This document shows, in pieces, positions 14,192 through 22,250 of a DNA stretch of 63,850 nt. The position numbers and the translations under genes are program-made. How positions within the stretch are numbered: the first letter of the stretch is position 1; each line of letters begins with the position of its first letter. This stretch comes from a virus. The notes beneath the pieces are model-generated. The model saw only the letters and a program-made list of their open reading frames with translations, had not been told where the DNA came from and did not search any database. The stretch lies in IMG/VR virus record IMGVR_UViG_3300046809_000440, positions 1 through 63,850 of that record; one strand, given 5' to 3'.

Positions 14192-14679
14192 GAAACTTCC
14201 CCCTGGCGAACCATCGTCGCAAACGCCTCGGCGTCAGCTATGAGACGGTCGAGAGCCTCCTCCTCAGATGTTCGGTTATGGAGCGGCAGGCTCTCTCGAT
14301 ACGGAATGAATTTACCGCGCACCCGACATCGTTTGCTGATGTACGGTCTAGCCACAATCGTTTCGTCCCATATGCGCACACTAGCAATAGGAGAAGCGAA
14401 CATGCTCCGTTTGATACGGCGCCTAACTATCGGGTCTAGTGTTTCTTTGGTTACGTCTAGCATTTCTGGTGTAAAATTATACCATTCCCCTTTAATCCTA
14501 TGCGGCTCAAAAAGACAGTGCATCTTTTTTTCGTATCCTGCTGGGACATCTATTTTATGAATGACACGAATAACACCGGGATTGCTAACATTTAGAGAAT
14601 TCAATCGCCTTTTCAGATTTTGCGTGCATCCGATCTTAACGGGTCCATCGTCGCTTACCTGAATAATATAAATAATCAT
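14188..14679 (-). CDS. GIY-YIG-type nuclease, 163 aa
   Basis: N-terminus MIIYIIQVSDDGPVKIGCTQ followed by NLKRRLNSLN matches the GIY-YIG/MUG113 group (strand-IYIIQ, V-K-I-G, R-R-L). HCLFEPHRIKGEWYNF provides the conserved Glu-Trp-Tyr region. The gene is AT-rich compared with its surroundings, a sign of recent arrival. It lies between a regulator and a basic protein, with ATGA overlaps on both sides. Probably a homing-type nuclease. Confidence 0.8.
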   Translation of the reverse strand: MIIYIIQVSDDGPVKIGCTQNLKRRLNSLNVSNPGVIRVIHKIDVPAGYEKKMHCLFEPHRIKGEWYNFTPEMLDVTKETLDPIVRRRIKRSMFASPIASVRIWDETIVARPYISKRCRVRGKFIPYRESLPLHNRTSEEEALDRLIADAEAFATMVRQGEVS

Positions 14680-14879
14680 TTAGTGTCCTCGATGGCCTGT
14701 AATAGATAACGAATAGACATTTCTACTGTCGTTGGTATCTTTGCCTCCGTTTGGCGTCGTCTAGTAATACCGCTTTCATAATCTGATAGACGACTAAGGG
14801 ATATTCCAAGCCGTGCTGATAGCTGCTTTTGTGTCATCCGCAACTGATGGCGCGCGAGCCGTAATTCATGATTTGTCAT
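14676..14879 (-). CDS. XRE-family repressor-like protein, 67 aa
   Basis: ATG at 14879 gives MTNHELRLARHQLRMTQKQL followed by SARLGISLSRLSDYESG, a classic helix-turn-helix at residues about 13-37. It lies directly at a predicted transcription start, so its mRNA is probably leaderless. It faces the rightward replication operon across a dyad-rich control region and is the best candidate for its regulator. Confidence 0.8.
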   Translation of the reverse strand: MTNHELRLARHQLRMTQKQLSARLGISLSRLSDYESGITRRRQTEAKIPTTVEMSIRYLLQAIEDTK

Positions 14880-14957
14880 GCCGGAATAATGCGACTGTCG
14901 CACAAAAAATGCAACATCGTATTTTTCGTTGCAATCCAGCCGGCACCGTGCGCTAGG
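14880..14957. promoter_or_regulatory. Divergent promoters and operator of the replication module
   Basis: Leftward: TTGCAT (14914-14909), 17 bp, CATTAT (14891-14886), firing the XRE gene. Rightward: TTGCAA (14929-14934), 17 bp, GCTAGG (14952-14957). A perfect 13-bp dyad (TGCGACAGTCGCA on the minus strand) at 14890-14902 covers the leftward -10, and a GCAAC/GTTGC inverted pair links the two -35 regions. This is the expected design of a repressor-controlled switch. Confidence 0.7.
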
Positions 14958-15070
14958 ATGGCGGCGGCGGCAGGAGCCGGTCGGGGTAGCTCCCCGGCTC
15001 GACACTCTCTGGCGCGGCGCTACGAGATTGCTCCTGCCTCCCCCTCGCGCCGCCCGAGGAGCGCCGCGCG

Positions 15071-15265
15071 TTGACCGACGACGAAATCCTTGCCCCTGGC
15101 ATGATCACGTTTCCAAATGGGGGCGCGGTCGATGTCCATTCAGTAGACGCTGTACAGGTCTTTTTCGCTCTCCGCAGGCCGGGGACCGACGAGTGGGTGT
15201 TGCTAAGGAAAAGAATCGGGCTGTTTCTAACCGGCGTCAGGGACGCGAAAGGCGAGCGGCCATGA
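15071..15265 (+). CDS. Hypothetical protein, 64 aa; first gene of the replication operon
   Basis: TTG at 15071 with GAGGAG upstream. The product MTDDEILAPGMITFPNGGAV... is beta-rich and ends in a basic tail. Its stop overlaps the ATG of the truncated nuclease start at 15262. No family recognised. Confidence 0.6.
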   Translation: MTDDEILAPGMITFPNGGAVDVHSVDAVQVFFALRRPGTDEWVLLRKRIGLFLTGVRDAKGERP

Positions 15266-15357
15266 TTAAGGCTACCCTTGCCAATTTCGCCGCGATGACC
15301 AATCGCGAATTCAGCCATGACCGAGCCAGCGAGAAGAGGGTTCGCCTAAATGGCTAG
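15262..15357 (+). pseudogene. Orphan N-terminus of the Cas4/RecB-like nuclease
   Basis: ATGA overlap with the preceding gene, then MIKATLANFAAMTNREFSHD, which aligns with the N-terminus of the nuclease at 15841 (MIKAILSEYATSSNKVFAHD). After about 21 codons the frame enters unrelated sequence and stops at TAG 15355-15357, overlapping the HNH start. It is GC-rich like the phage core, whereas the functional copy starts AT-rich. Confidence 0.8.
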
Positions 15358-15844
15358 GAAATTGAATATAGTTGTCATTCCGCTTGAGGATCGGTTTTGG
15401 GCTAAAGTAGCAAAAACTGACGATCCAAATGAATGTTGGTTATGGAGAGCACATATATCACCAAACGGATACGGCTCTATTTTTCATGGCGTAAACCGTA
15501 AACCTCGCATGTTGCAGGCGCACATAGCTTCATATTTATTAAACAATGGAGGAATACCTACAGGATATGACGTAATGCACTCCTGCGATGTTCGGCACTG
15601 TGTCAATCCAAATCATCTTTCTGTTGGAACAAGAAAAGATAACATGGAGGACGCTGCTAAAAAAAATAGACTTAGACATGGTGAAAATCACTACAATACA
15701 AAAATTACTGATGAGCAGGTGAAAGAAATCAGAAATATGCCTATTTATCACGGGTGTATGACAAAATACGCACGTATATATAACGTGTCCAAAGAACAAA
15801 TTAGAGATATTATTCGGAATAAAAGACGGGTGAATGTAAAATGA
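15350..15844 (+). CDS. HNH homing endonuclease, 164 aa, AT-rich
   Basis: ATG at 15350 with GAGGG upstream. The product has ECWLWRAHISPNGYG, the HNH_3 core YDVMHSCDVRHCVNPNHLSV, and a C-terminal DNA-binding part (KITDEQVKEIRNMPI ... SKEQIRDIIRNKRR). It is very AT-rich in a GC-rich genome and rich in TTA and AGA codons, so it is a recent import. Its stop overlaps the start of the intact nuclease gene. Confidence 0.9.
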   Translation: MARKLNIVVIPLEDRFWAKVAKTDDPNECWLWRAHISPNGYGSIFHGVNRKPRMLQAHIASYLLNNGGIPTGYDVMHSCDVRHCVNPNHLSVGTRKDNMEDAAKKNRLRHGENHYNTKITDEQVKEIRNMPIYHGCMTKYARIYNVSKEQIRDIIRNKRRVNVK

Positions 15845-16869
15845 TAAAAGCAATTCTATCTGAATATGCAACATCATCTAACAAAGTATTTGCACATGAC
15901 CGCAATAATACCGTTGGGGCTTCAGATGTGGGAGCCTGCCTGCGGAAAACATGGTTCGCCAAGAACGAGACGCCACACGATCCCGGCTATATCGACCGCT
16001 ATGGCGCCAGGCTGCGCGGCAATCTTATAGAAGATTTCTACGTCGTCCCGGCGTTGCGGCAAGCCTATGGCGACCGGTTCCACATAGGCGGGGACCAGCA
16101 ATCGACAGTCGTTGACGGCTATCTCTCAGCCACCCCGGACGGCGTGATCGTCGGCGTCGAACGCGATTGCCTCGCCGACCTCGGCGTGCCCGACATTGGC
16201 GACTCGTCGTGCATCGCAATCGAAATTAAATCAATCGATCCCCGCGCTGAATTGAATGACCGCGCCCGGCCACAGCACACGTTTCAGACCCAGGTGCAGA
16301 TGGGGCTCTTACGCGCTCACACACCCTACCGGCCCGACTACGCGCTGATCTGTTACGTTGACGCGAGCTTTCTTGACGAATGCGCCGAATTCCCCGTCGC
16401 GTTCGACCCGTCGATATTCGCCGCCGCCCACTATCGCGCCGAGGCGATCATGGTCGCGACGGATCCGCAAGAGTTATGGCCGGAGGGTAAGCTCGCGGGC
16501 GGCGCCGAATGCCGGTTCTGCCCCTACGCCTCGCACTGCGCCGCGGTCACGGTTAGCGGCATTCCGCGCGAGGAACACCCGCTCGGCGATAACGTGATGG
16601 CCGAATTCAAGGCGCTGCACGATCGCGAGCGCCAAGCCAGCACGCAGGTCGATGTTGACGGAAACCTGCTCAGCATTATTCGTCAAGAGATAAAAGACCT
16701 GCTGCGCACCAATGGCGTGCGCCGGGTTCACGGTGATGGCTGGAGCATTGAATGGTCACCGGTTAAGGGGCGGCAGACCCTCGACATTAAGGCGGTCGAG
16801 GCAGCCGGAATCGACCTTTCCGAATATCGCAAAGAGGGGCAAGCGGGCGATCGCTTGGTTGTGAAATGA
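15841..16869 (+). CDS. Cas4/RecB-like PD-(D/E)XK nuclease, 342 aa
   Basis: Motifs: GASDVGACLRKTWF with Cys33, ATPDGVIVG (Asp near 101), AIEIKS (Glu and Lys near 127-129) and CRFCPYASHC (three Cys near 223-232). Together these suggest a RecB-family nuclease with a Cas4-like iron-sulphur cluster, likely for processing DNA ends in recombination or replication. The first roughly 25 codons are AT-rich like the HNH gene upstream and replace the older N-terminus left at 15262. Confidence 0.85.
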   Translation: MIKAILSEYATSSNKVFAHDRNNTVGASDVGACLRKTWFAKNETPHDPGYIDRYGARLRGNLIEDFYVVPALRQAYGDRFHIGGDQQSTVVDGYLSATPDGVIVGVERDCLADLGVPDIGDSSCIAIEIKSIDPRAELNDRARPQHTFQTQVQMGLLRAHTPYRPDYALICYVDASFLDECAEFPVAFDPSIFAAAHYRAEAIMVATDPQELWPEGKLAGGAECRFCPYASHCAAVTVSGIPREEHPLGDNVMAEFKALHDRERQASTQVDVDGNLLSIIRQEIKDLLRTNGVRRVHGDGWSIEWSPVKGRQTLDIKAVEAAGIDLSEYRKEGQAGDRLVVK

Positions 16870-17372
16870 CTGAATGGCGAACGATCGACGAATTTCCTGA
16901 ATATCAAATTTCGGAACATGGCAAGATGCGCCGCGTTTCTGGCGGGCGCTATAGAGCCGCCATACTCAATGGCTCAGTAGATATTCATGGGTATGTCGGA
17001 TTTACATTCAACCGCAAACATTTACACAAAGCCGAAAAGCGGAAAATACATCGGCTAGTGGCATTAGCCTTTTTGGGAGCGCAACCATCCGCCGCCCACG
17101 AAGTGGCCCATATTGATGGCGACAAAACTAATAATCACTATACTAATTTGCGATGGTGTACTCATATAGAGAATGAAAAGGACAAAATTAATCATGGGAC
17201 ACTAAAAGCAGGCGAAACCAATCATTTATCAAAGCTGACATCATCCGATATCTTGTTAATTAGATCAGAATTCGCCAACGGCGTTGCGATACGGCAATTG
17301 GCGGATAAGATGGGCGTTACGTTCCAGAATATCTGGTACATCGTCCATAGGCAGACGTGGAAACATGTCTAA
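16866..17372 (+). CDS. NUMOD4-HNH endonuclease, 168 aa
   Basis: ATGA overlap with the nuclease. N-terminal NUMOD4 motif (EWRTIDEFPEYQISEHGKMR), HNH core (HEVAHIDGDKTNNHYTNLRW followed by CTHIENEKD) and a C-terminal helix-turn-helix-like part (IRQLADKMGVTFQNIWYIVH). AT-rich. It separates the nuclease from the SSB-like gene, which belong together functionally. Confidence 0.9.
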   Translation: MTEWRTIDEFPEYQISEHGKMRRVSGGRYRAAILNGSVDIHGYVGFTFNRKHLHKAEKRKIHRLVALAFLGAQPSAAHEVAHIDGDKTNNHYTNLRWCTHIENEKDKINHGTLKAGETNHLSKLTSSDILLIRSEFANGVAIRQLADKMGVTFQNIWYIVHRQTWKHV

Positions 17373-17404
17373 AACATCAACCAGTAAAAGGAAAGCAAAC
17401 CCAA

Positions 17405-18154
17405 ATGACAAATGCATTAGCCCCCATCGATACGTCTGATCCGTACTTGGCGTACGCGGCTAAAACCGTTACACAGGAAGGATCATTTCTTTCCTTCAAG
17501 GGGGGAGAATGGCTATTCGGCCAGGACGGCGCCATGCTGGCGCTCGGCACCCGCCTCGCCTGCAATATGGAGGGGCTGAAAATCGGTTGGCGGCGCTGGT
17601 GGAATAAGGAGATCACCGACGATCTGCTGGAACTCCTTTCCGACCAGAAACCGGTCCCGATGCGCAACAGCCTCGGCGATCCCGATCCCGGCATGTGGGA
17701 GGTCGGCACCGACGCCAAGCCTCGTGACCCGTGGGTGTTCACCAATCAGCTGCAATTGATCGACGCCGAGGGCAACCTCTACCTCTACTCGACCAACAGC
17801 AAAGGCGGGCTCAACGCCATCGGGCAGTTGTGCAAAGCCTACGGCCAGGAGCGCCGGCAGCGGCCCGGCATGATCCCGATCGTGGAGTTGTCGAACGACT
17901 ACTACATGCACCGTGAGTATGGCAAAACCTATGTGCCGAAGTTCGAGCTGGTTGGCTGGACGGAGGCCAACACGCTCGATATGGATGGCGGAGCCGAACT
18001 GCCGCCGCCTGCCGCCGAGCCGGCCAAGGCTACGGGTCAGCGTGCCGCAAACCCTACCAAGGGCGCGACCAAGCCGACAGCGGCGACGGCGGCGGGGAAC
18101 GGGACGAACTCGACGACGACATCTCCGACATCCCGTTCGGTTAGGCGCTTCTAG
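17405..18154 (+). CDS. Probable ssDNA-binding protein with frame-disrupted tail, 249 aa
   Basis: The start MTNALAPIDTSDPYLAYAAK at 17405 opens a protein of about 190 folded residues, then a Pro/Ala/Thr-rich linker. As read, it ends in a Thr/Ser-rich basic tail. In the -1 frame the same DNA at 18103-18144 reads DELDDDISDIPFG then stop, the typical acidic tip of SSB proteins. One base missing in the G/C-rich linker (about 18050-18102) would restore it. Position between a recombination nuclease and the primase-helicase supports an SSB-like role. Confidence 0.6.
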   Translation: MTNALAPIDTSDPYLAYAAKTVTQEGSFLSFKGGEWLFGQDGAMLALGTRLACNMEGLKIGWRRWWNKEITDDLLELLSDQKPVPMRNSLGDPDPGMWEVGTDAKPRDPWVFTNQLQLIDAEGNLYLYSTNSKGGLNAIGQLCKAYGQERRQRPGMIPIVELSNDYYMHREYGKTYVPKFELVGWTEANTLDMDGGAELPPPAAEPAKATGQRAANPTKGATKPTAATAAGNGTNSTTTSPTSRSVRRF

Positions 18155-18157
18155 CCA

Positions 18158-18550
18158 ATGACCGAGGTATGGCGCTCCACCCCAAGCTTGCCAGAATACG
18201 AAGCCAGCAATTTTGGCCGAGTGCGGCGGCGTGAGTTTTGGGGCGCCTTACCTAACGGGGGGACAAGAAAACATGGCGGGGTCGCTCGGGCAGGCGCGTC
18301 TTGCGCAAGCGACCCTCGGCCTGTTTTGGTATTCCGGGGGAAAACATATAGGATTTCAAAATTAATTTGTGAGGCTTTTCACGGTCCCAAACCATTCCCT
18401 AAAGCAGTTGTGATGCACATTGACGATGATGTGCAAAACAATGCGGAAGATAATATAAAGTGGGGCACTCAGAAGGAAAATCTAAATACAGAAAAATATC
18501 TAGCATATCGTCGGTCGCGCAAAGGTATCAAACTGCGCAAATCTTTATAG
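18158..18550 (+). CDS. NUMOD4-HNH endonuclease, 130 aa
   Basis: Product starts MTEVWRSTPSLPEYEASNFG (NUMOD4) and carries VVMHIDDDVQNNAEDNIKWG plus TQKENLNTEKY, an HNH core. The C-terminal half is AT-rich. It is inserted between the SSB-like gene and the primase-helicase, and its stop lies in the stem of a terminator. Confidence 0.85.
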   Translation: MTEVWRSTPSLPEYEASNFGRVRRREFWGALPNGGTRKHGGVARAGASCASDPRPVLVFRGKTYRISKLICEAFHGPKPFPKAVVMHIDDDVQNNAEDNIKWGTQKENLNTEKYLAYRRSRKGIKLRKSL

Positions 18551-18584
18551 CCGCCCGAACACAACCGGGCGGCTGTTTTCTTTT
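18549..18584 (+). terminator. Rho-independent terminator
   Basis: Stem AGCCGCCCG / CGGGCGGCT with an 8-base loop, followed by TGTTTTCTTTT. It overlaps the stop of the HNH gene and lies 18 bases before the primase-helicase start. It would limit read-through into the replication gene, or act as an attenuator. Confidence 0.85.
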
Positions 18585-18601
18585 CAGGGGAGGAGCGCCC
18601 G

Positions 18602-21154
18602 GTGCGCGATTTCGACTATGCCGCTGCCGCCGATTTTCTCGGCCTCCTGTTCAGCGAAACCAGGCAAGCGGTCGAAATTCGCGCACTCCCCAACGACTAC
18701 GGTGCGGGCCCGGCGCGTCCATTGTTCACCCGCGATCCCGATCTCGTGCAGCGGCATTGCGAGAAGTGGGACGACATCGGGCGAGCGGTTTACTTTGGGG
18801 TAGCGACACGCGCCGGCGGGACGGCTAAGGGCGATCGGGCGCACGTCCGCGAGCTTCCGGCGCTGTGGAGCGATATCGATTGCTACAAGCTCGGGATCTC
18901 GACCGACGAGGCCGTTGCCGCGCTGCTGAGCTTTAGCATCCCGCCTAGCGCGATCGTCCTGTCGGGCGGCGGTGTTCACGCCTACTGGCTGCTGGCGCGT
19001 CCGCTCGACGTCAGCCAAACCGACCCCGCGACCTGGCCGGCGGTCGAGCTTGCCGCGGTCGGCGCGATGAAACAGCTTGCCGGGGTCTTTGCCGGCGATC
19101 TCGCGGTGTGCGACCTCGCCCGCGTCATGCGGCTGCCGGGCACTCACAACACCAAGGACGGCACGCTGCGGGCTTGCTCGGTGCTGCCGTGCTCGACCTG
19201 GGCTTGCGTTGATTTTGAGGAGTTGGTCGAGCAGCTCGACATTCAGGGGCCGCTGCTCACCGTACCGGTCGAGATGCGGCCGGCGCCGCTGGACAACCCC
19301 TGGCTGGCGCACGCAAAAGCTTTCACGTGGTCGATGGGCGTCGATGTCAGGGCCGAACTCGACGCGATGAAATACAAGGGGGCGAGTCCTCATTCATGCA
19401 CTGAGACACGCTGCCGGGTATCGTCGAGCCTATCCGCGCGCGGCGTCCCGAACGACGAGATTTTTACCATGTTGATGGCCGAGACGCGCCGGGTTACGGC
19501 CGAGGCCGGGGTCGATGTCTATCTGAATTGGGCAAACGAAGAGAAAAAAGTATGGGCCCAGGTCATCAGCGCCGAACGGAAATTTGCACCCGAAACCGGC
19601 ACCAAGCGCCAGAGAAGCGGCACCGTGATAGCGCTGCGCGGCGGCGGTGCCAAGCCTGCGCCCGACGATCCTCTCGAAGACCACAGCGATGCCCCGCCCG
19701 AACCACCGGCGCCCGAGAGCATCGCCGGAATTATCGATCTGTTCAATTCCCGCTATATGGTCGTCAACGAAGATGGACGCGCAATCATCTATGAGCCTGT
19801 CCACGATACGCGCCTGAACCGGCGCTACTATCTCAGGATCACATTCGAGGATTTGAAGCGCTTTCACCTCAACCGGCGCGCCATAGCCTATTACAAGCGC
19901 GACAAACGCACCGGCAAGCAAGAGCCGGTCATCAAGACAATGGCCGAAATCTGGCTAGAACATGCCGACCGGCGCGAATATCTCGGCGGCGTGGTTTTTG
20001 ATCCCGCCGGCAGCGCCGCGTCGGGAACGCTTAATCTATGGCAAGGGTTCTCGGTTGCCGCCGCTGCCGGTCGCTGGGATCTGCTGAAGGCGCATATCCG
20101 AGACGTGATCTGCGCCGGTGATCCCGATCACTTTTCGTTTTTGCTGGGTTGGATGGCGCGGCTCGTGCAGTTGCCCGCCGAACAGGGCGAGGTCGCCGTG
20201 GTCATGAAGGGCGGCGAGGGAACCGGCAAAGGCACGCTCGCCCGCGCGCTCTTACGCATCCTCGGCCAGCACGGACTGGCGATATCGAACGCCAAGCACC
20301 TCACCGGCTCCTTTAACGGCCACCTGCGGGACACGGTGTTCCTGTTCGCCGATGAGGCGTTCTGGGCCGGCGACAAGCAGCATACGGGTGTCCTGAAGGC
20401 GCTGATCACCGAGCCATTCCTGACGATCGAGGCCAAATACCAGACACCCGTACAAATGCCTAACTTTGTGCACCTGATGATGGCGTCGAACGAGGATTGG
20501 GTTGTACCGGCATCGCTTGACGCGCGCCGATTCTTTGTGCTGGAGGTCGCCGCCGACCATGCGAACGACCACGCCTACTTTGACGCGATCTGGGCCGAGA
20601 TGATAGCCGGCGGTTTCGAGGCCATGCTGTTTGATCTGCTTAACTACGATCTATCTAACTACAACCATCGGCATGTGCCGCAGACCAGTGGATTGCACGA
20701 ACAGCGTAAATTGTCGCTCCCGGTGATTGACGAATGGTGGAAGGATTGCTTGTCGCGCGGGTTTGTATATCAATCGCGCATCGGGCTTGAGGATTATTTT
20801 GAGCAATGGCGCGAGGTTGTTTCCACGGCGTTGTTGTATTCGTCATATCTTGTTTTTGCCAAAGAGCGCCACGAGCGCCGGCCAATGTCGCGAGAATGGT
20901 TTGGCCGGTATATGAGATCACAGGGCGCGAAGGCCATCCGGCCGCTGACCGGAGCGACCGGCGAGCATGTCGGATCGGAGGCCAATTCGTTCGGCGGCAC
21001 AACCAAAACGGCTAAGGTGATCGAGGTGGAGCGGCCACCGAGCTATGTCGTGGGCAGCCTAGTCACTGCCCGAGGTGCGTTCGAGGCCAGCACGCGACTT
21101 GCGATCGAGTGGGAGCCGGAAGAGCACCCCGACCCGTTTGAGCCGCCGTTTTAG
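18602..21154 (+). CDS. Primase-polymerase / SF3 helicase, 850 aa
   Basis: GTG at 18602 follows GGGGAGGAG. The N-terminal part has LWSDIDCYK (Asp pair near residues 90-92) and SGGGVHAYWLL, the signature of archaeo-eukaryotic-type primase domains. The C-terminal part has a Walker A GGEGTGKGT (about 537), a Walker B LFADEA (about 581) and MASNEDW, typical of D5/DUF5906 SF3 helicases. It is probably the replication initiator and fork helicase. No separate DNA polymerase gene is recognisable in the window. Confidence 0.85.
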   Translation: MRDFDYAAAADFLGLLFSETRQAVEIRALPNDYGAGPARPLFTRDPDLVQRHCEKWDDIGRAVYFGVATRAGGTAKGDRAHVRELPALWSDIDCYKLGISTDEAVAALLSFSIPPSAIVLSGGGVHAYWLLARPLDVSQTDPATWPAVELAAVGAMKQLAGVFAGDLAVCDLARVMRLPGTHNTKDGTLRACSVLPCSTWACVDFEELVEQLDIQGPLLTVPVEMRPAPLDNPWLAHAKAFTWSMGVDVRAELDAMKYKGASPHSCTETRCRVSSSLSARGVPNDEIFTMLMAETRRVTAEAGVDVYLNWANEEKKVWAQVISAERKFAPETGTKRQRSGTVIALRGGGAKPAPDDPLEDHSDAPPEPPAPESIAGIIDLFNSRYMVVNEDGRAIIYEPVHDTRLNRRYYLRITFEDLKRFHLNRRAIAYYKRDKRTGKQEPVIKTMAEIWLEHADRREYLGGVVFDPAGSAASGTLNLWQGFSVAAAAGRWDLLKAHIRDVICAGDPDHFSFLLGWMARLVQLPAEQGEVAVVMKGGEGTGKGTLARALLRILGQHGLAISNAKHLTGSFNGHLRDTVFLFADEAFWAGDKQHTGVLKALITEPFLTIEAKYQTPVQMPNFVHLMMASNEDWVVPASLDARRFFVLEVAADHANDHAYFDAIWAEMIAGGFEAMLFDLLNYDLSNYNHRHVPQTSGLHEQRKLSLPVIDEWWKDCLSRGFVYQSRIGLEDYFEQWREVVSTALLYSSYLVFAKERHERRPMSREWFGRYMRSQGAKAIRPLTGATGEHVGSEANSFGGTTKTAKVIEVERPPSYVVGSLVTARGAFEASTRLAIEWEPEEHPDPFEPPF

Positions 21155-21473
21155 GGGTGTGTCAGGGCTTACTCTGACGGCGATTTTGGCCGATGTCCTG
21201 TAACGAATTGCAATTACAGGTGTTTTTCGCCCGTCAGGGCATACCCTGGTATTTCGTTTCCAAAAACTTTCACGTGAAAAACGTGTGCGCATCCACGTGA
21301 TGTGAGACGTTTCTCCTTATGTAGTATATTATATTCTCTGTATACACAGGATACCCTGACATGATAAGGGTTTGAAAGGAGATTTAACGGACAGAGTTGA
21401 GCAGCCTACGGTGCCGGTTCACTGATGGTTGCAGAAAGGCGCGCGGCGCGCGCAATGCCAAGGGGAGAGAGAA
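21155..21473. other. Non-coding region with repeated dyads; candidate origin
   Basis: No gene in 319 bases. Three related 18-bp elements, consensus GTCAGGGCATACCCTGAC, lie at 21161-21178, 21233-21250 and 21343-21360; each is a full or half dyad. TTTCACGTGAAA (21268-21279) is a perfect 12-bp palindrome and a second CACGTG lies at 21294. An AT-rich stretch (about 21317-21345) precedes the third element. Position directly after the primase-helicase suits a replication origin; operators are an alternative. Confidence 0.5.
21197..21227 (+). terminator. Likely terminator after the primase-helicase
   Basis: CCTGTAA (21197-21203) pairs with TTACAGG (21214-21220), followed by TGTTTTT. Located 43 bases after the primase-helicase stop. 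Confidence 0.6.
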
Positions 21474-22160
21474 ATGATCGATTACACGCTGATTAAGGCC
21501 AGGCCGACCCGCTATCGCGGCGTCATGTTCAGGTCGCGCCTGGAGGCGACCTGGGCGGCGTTCTTTGATCAATTGCAATGGCCGTGGGAATATGAGCCGT
21601 TCGAGTTGAATGGTTGGCTGCCGGATTTCGTAATCAAGGGGGAAACGAAAGATGTGCTTGTTGAAGTCAAACCAACGACAACACCGGATCTCGATACATT
21701 AGAAAAGATAACAAGAGCAGTGGGATTGTCGGCTCATTTGGTTTATTGCGGATCGGGATTTGTGGATGAATATTTTGCGGGTGAGCGAATGCCGTTCGCT
21801 TCAATTTATTCGTGTTGCATGTGTGAGTCGGGCGCGAGGTATGAATTGGTGGTAAAAGATCAGCCAGCTTATGATTGGGGGGCCGCTGAAAAGATAATAT
21901 CCAAGATGGTTATTCCTCCTGAAATCAAAGAATTGTTGGCTAAGATGAAATACACCGGGCAATGCGTTTGGATGAATCGGTATATCGTAAAAATAAATGG
22001 TAAGTTCGATATCGTGTTCGGTCATTGGCCGACTTACACCGGGTTCAGAACAGGAATCGAGGTGACTGATGGCGGGGACGACCCGTATGTGGGCGATGAA
22101 GTGCGCGATTTGTGGGCGCGAGCGAAGAACGCGACGCAATGGCGCCCGCATGGCTGGTGA
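21474..22160 (+). CDS. PD-(D/E)XK nuclease-like protein, 228 aa
   Basis: ATG at 21474 follows AGGGGAGAGAG. The N-terminal part has RSRLEATWAAFFDQL, WEYEPFELNGWLPDF (Asp51) and VLVEVKP (Glu64, Lys66), a phage family with an endonuclease-like core. The remainder contains several Cys (YSCCMCESG) and is lower in GC. It could be a resolvase-like or DNA-end nuclease. It is convergent with the leftward genes at 22246. Confidence 0.7.
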   Translation: MIDYTLIKARPTRYRGVMFRSRLEATWAAFFDQLQWPWEYEPFELNGWLPDFVIKGETKDVLVEVKPTTTPDLDTLEKITRAVGLSAHLVYCGSGFVDEYFAGERMPFASIYSCCMCESGARYELVVKDQPAYDWGAAEKIISKMVIPPEIKELLAKMKYTGQCVWMNRYIVKINGKFDIVFGHWPTYTGFRTGIEVTDGGDDPYVGDEVRDLWARAKNATQWRPHGW

Positions 22161-22180
22161 GCATGACCCCCAAAAGCGAA

Positions 22181-22250
22181 GGGCGCCCGACCGCGCCCGC
22201 TCGTGGCGCTATCGCCGCGTTCTGCCGCTCGGCTAAGCGTTGCGCTTAGC
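22181..22250. terminator. Inter-operon stem-loops between convergent genes
   Basis: GGGCGC-ccgacc-GCGCCC-like stem near 22183, then a perfect stem GCTAAGCG-TTG-CGCTTAGC at 22232-22250 that contains the stop of the leftward gene. No T-run follows, so termination efficiency is uncertain. A sister stem (GGGCGCC-cgat-GGCGCCC) lies near 22593. Confidence 0.4.

Noticed and set aside
14958-15074. 38-codon frame MAAAAGAGRG... before the gene at 15071
   Set aside because: Its ATG overlaps the -10 box of the predicted rightward promoter, so it would not be on the transcript, and its composition is low complexity.
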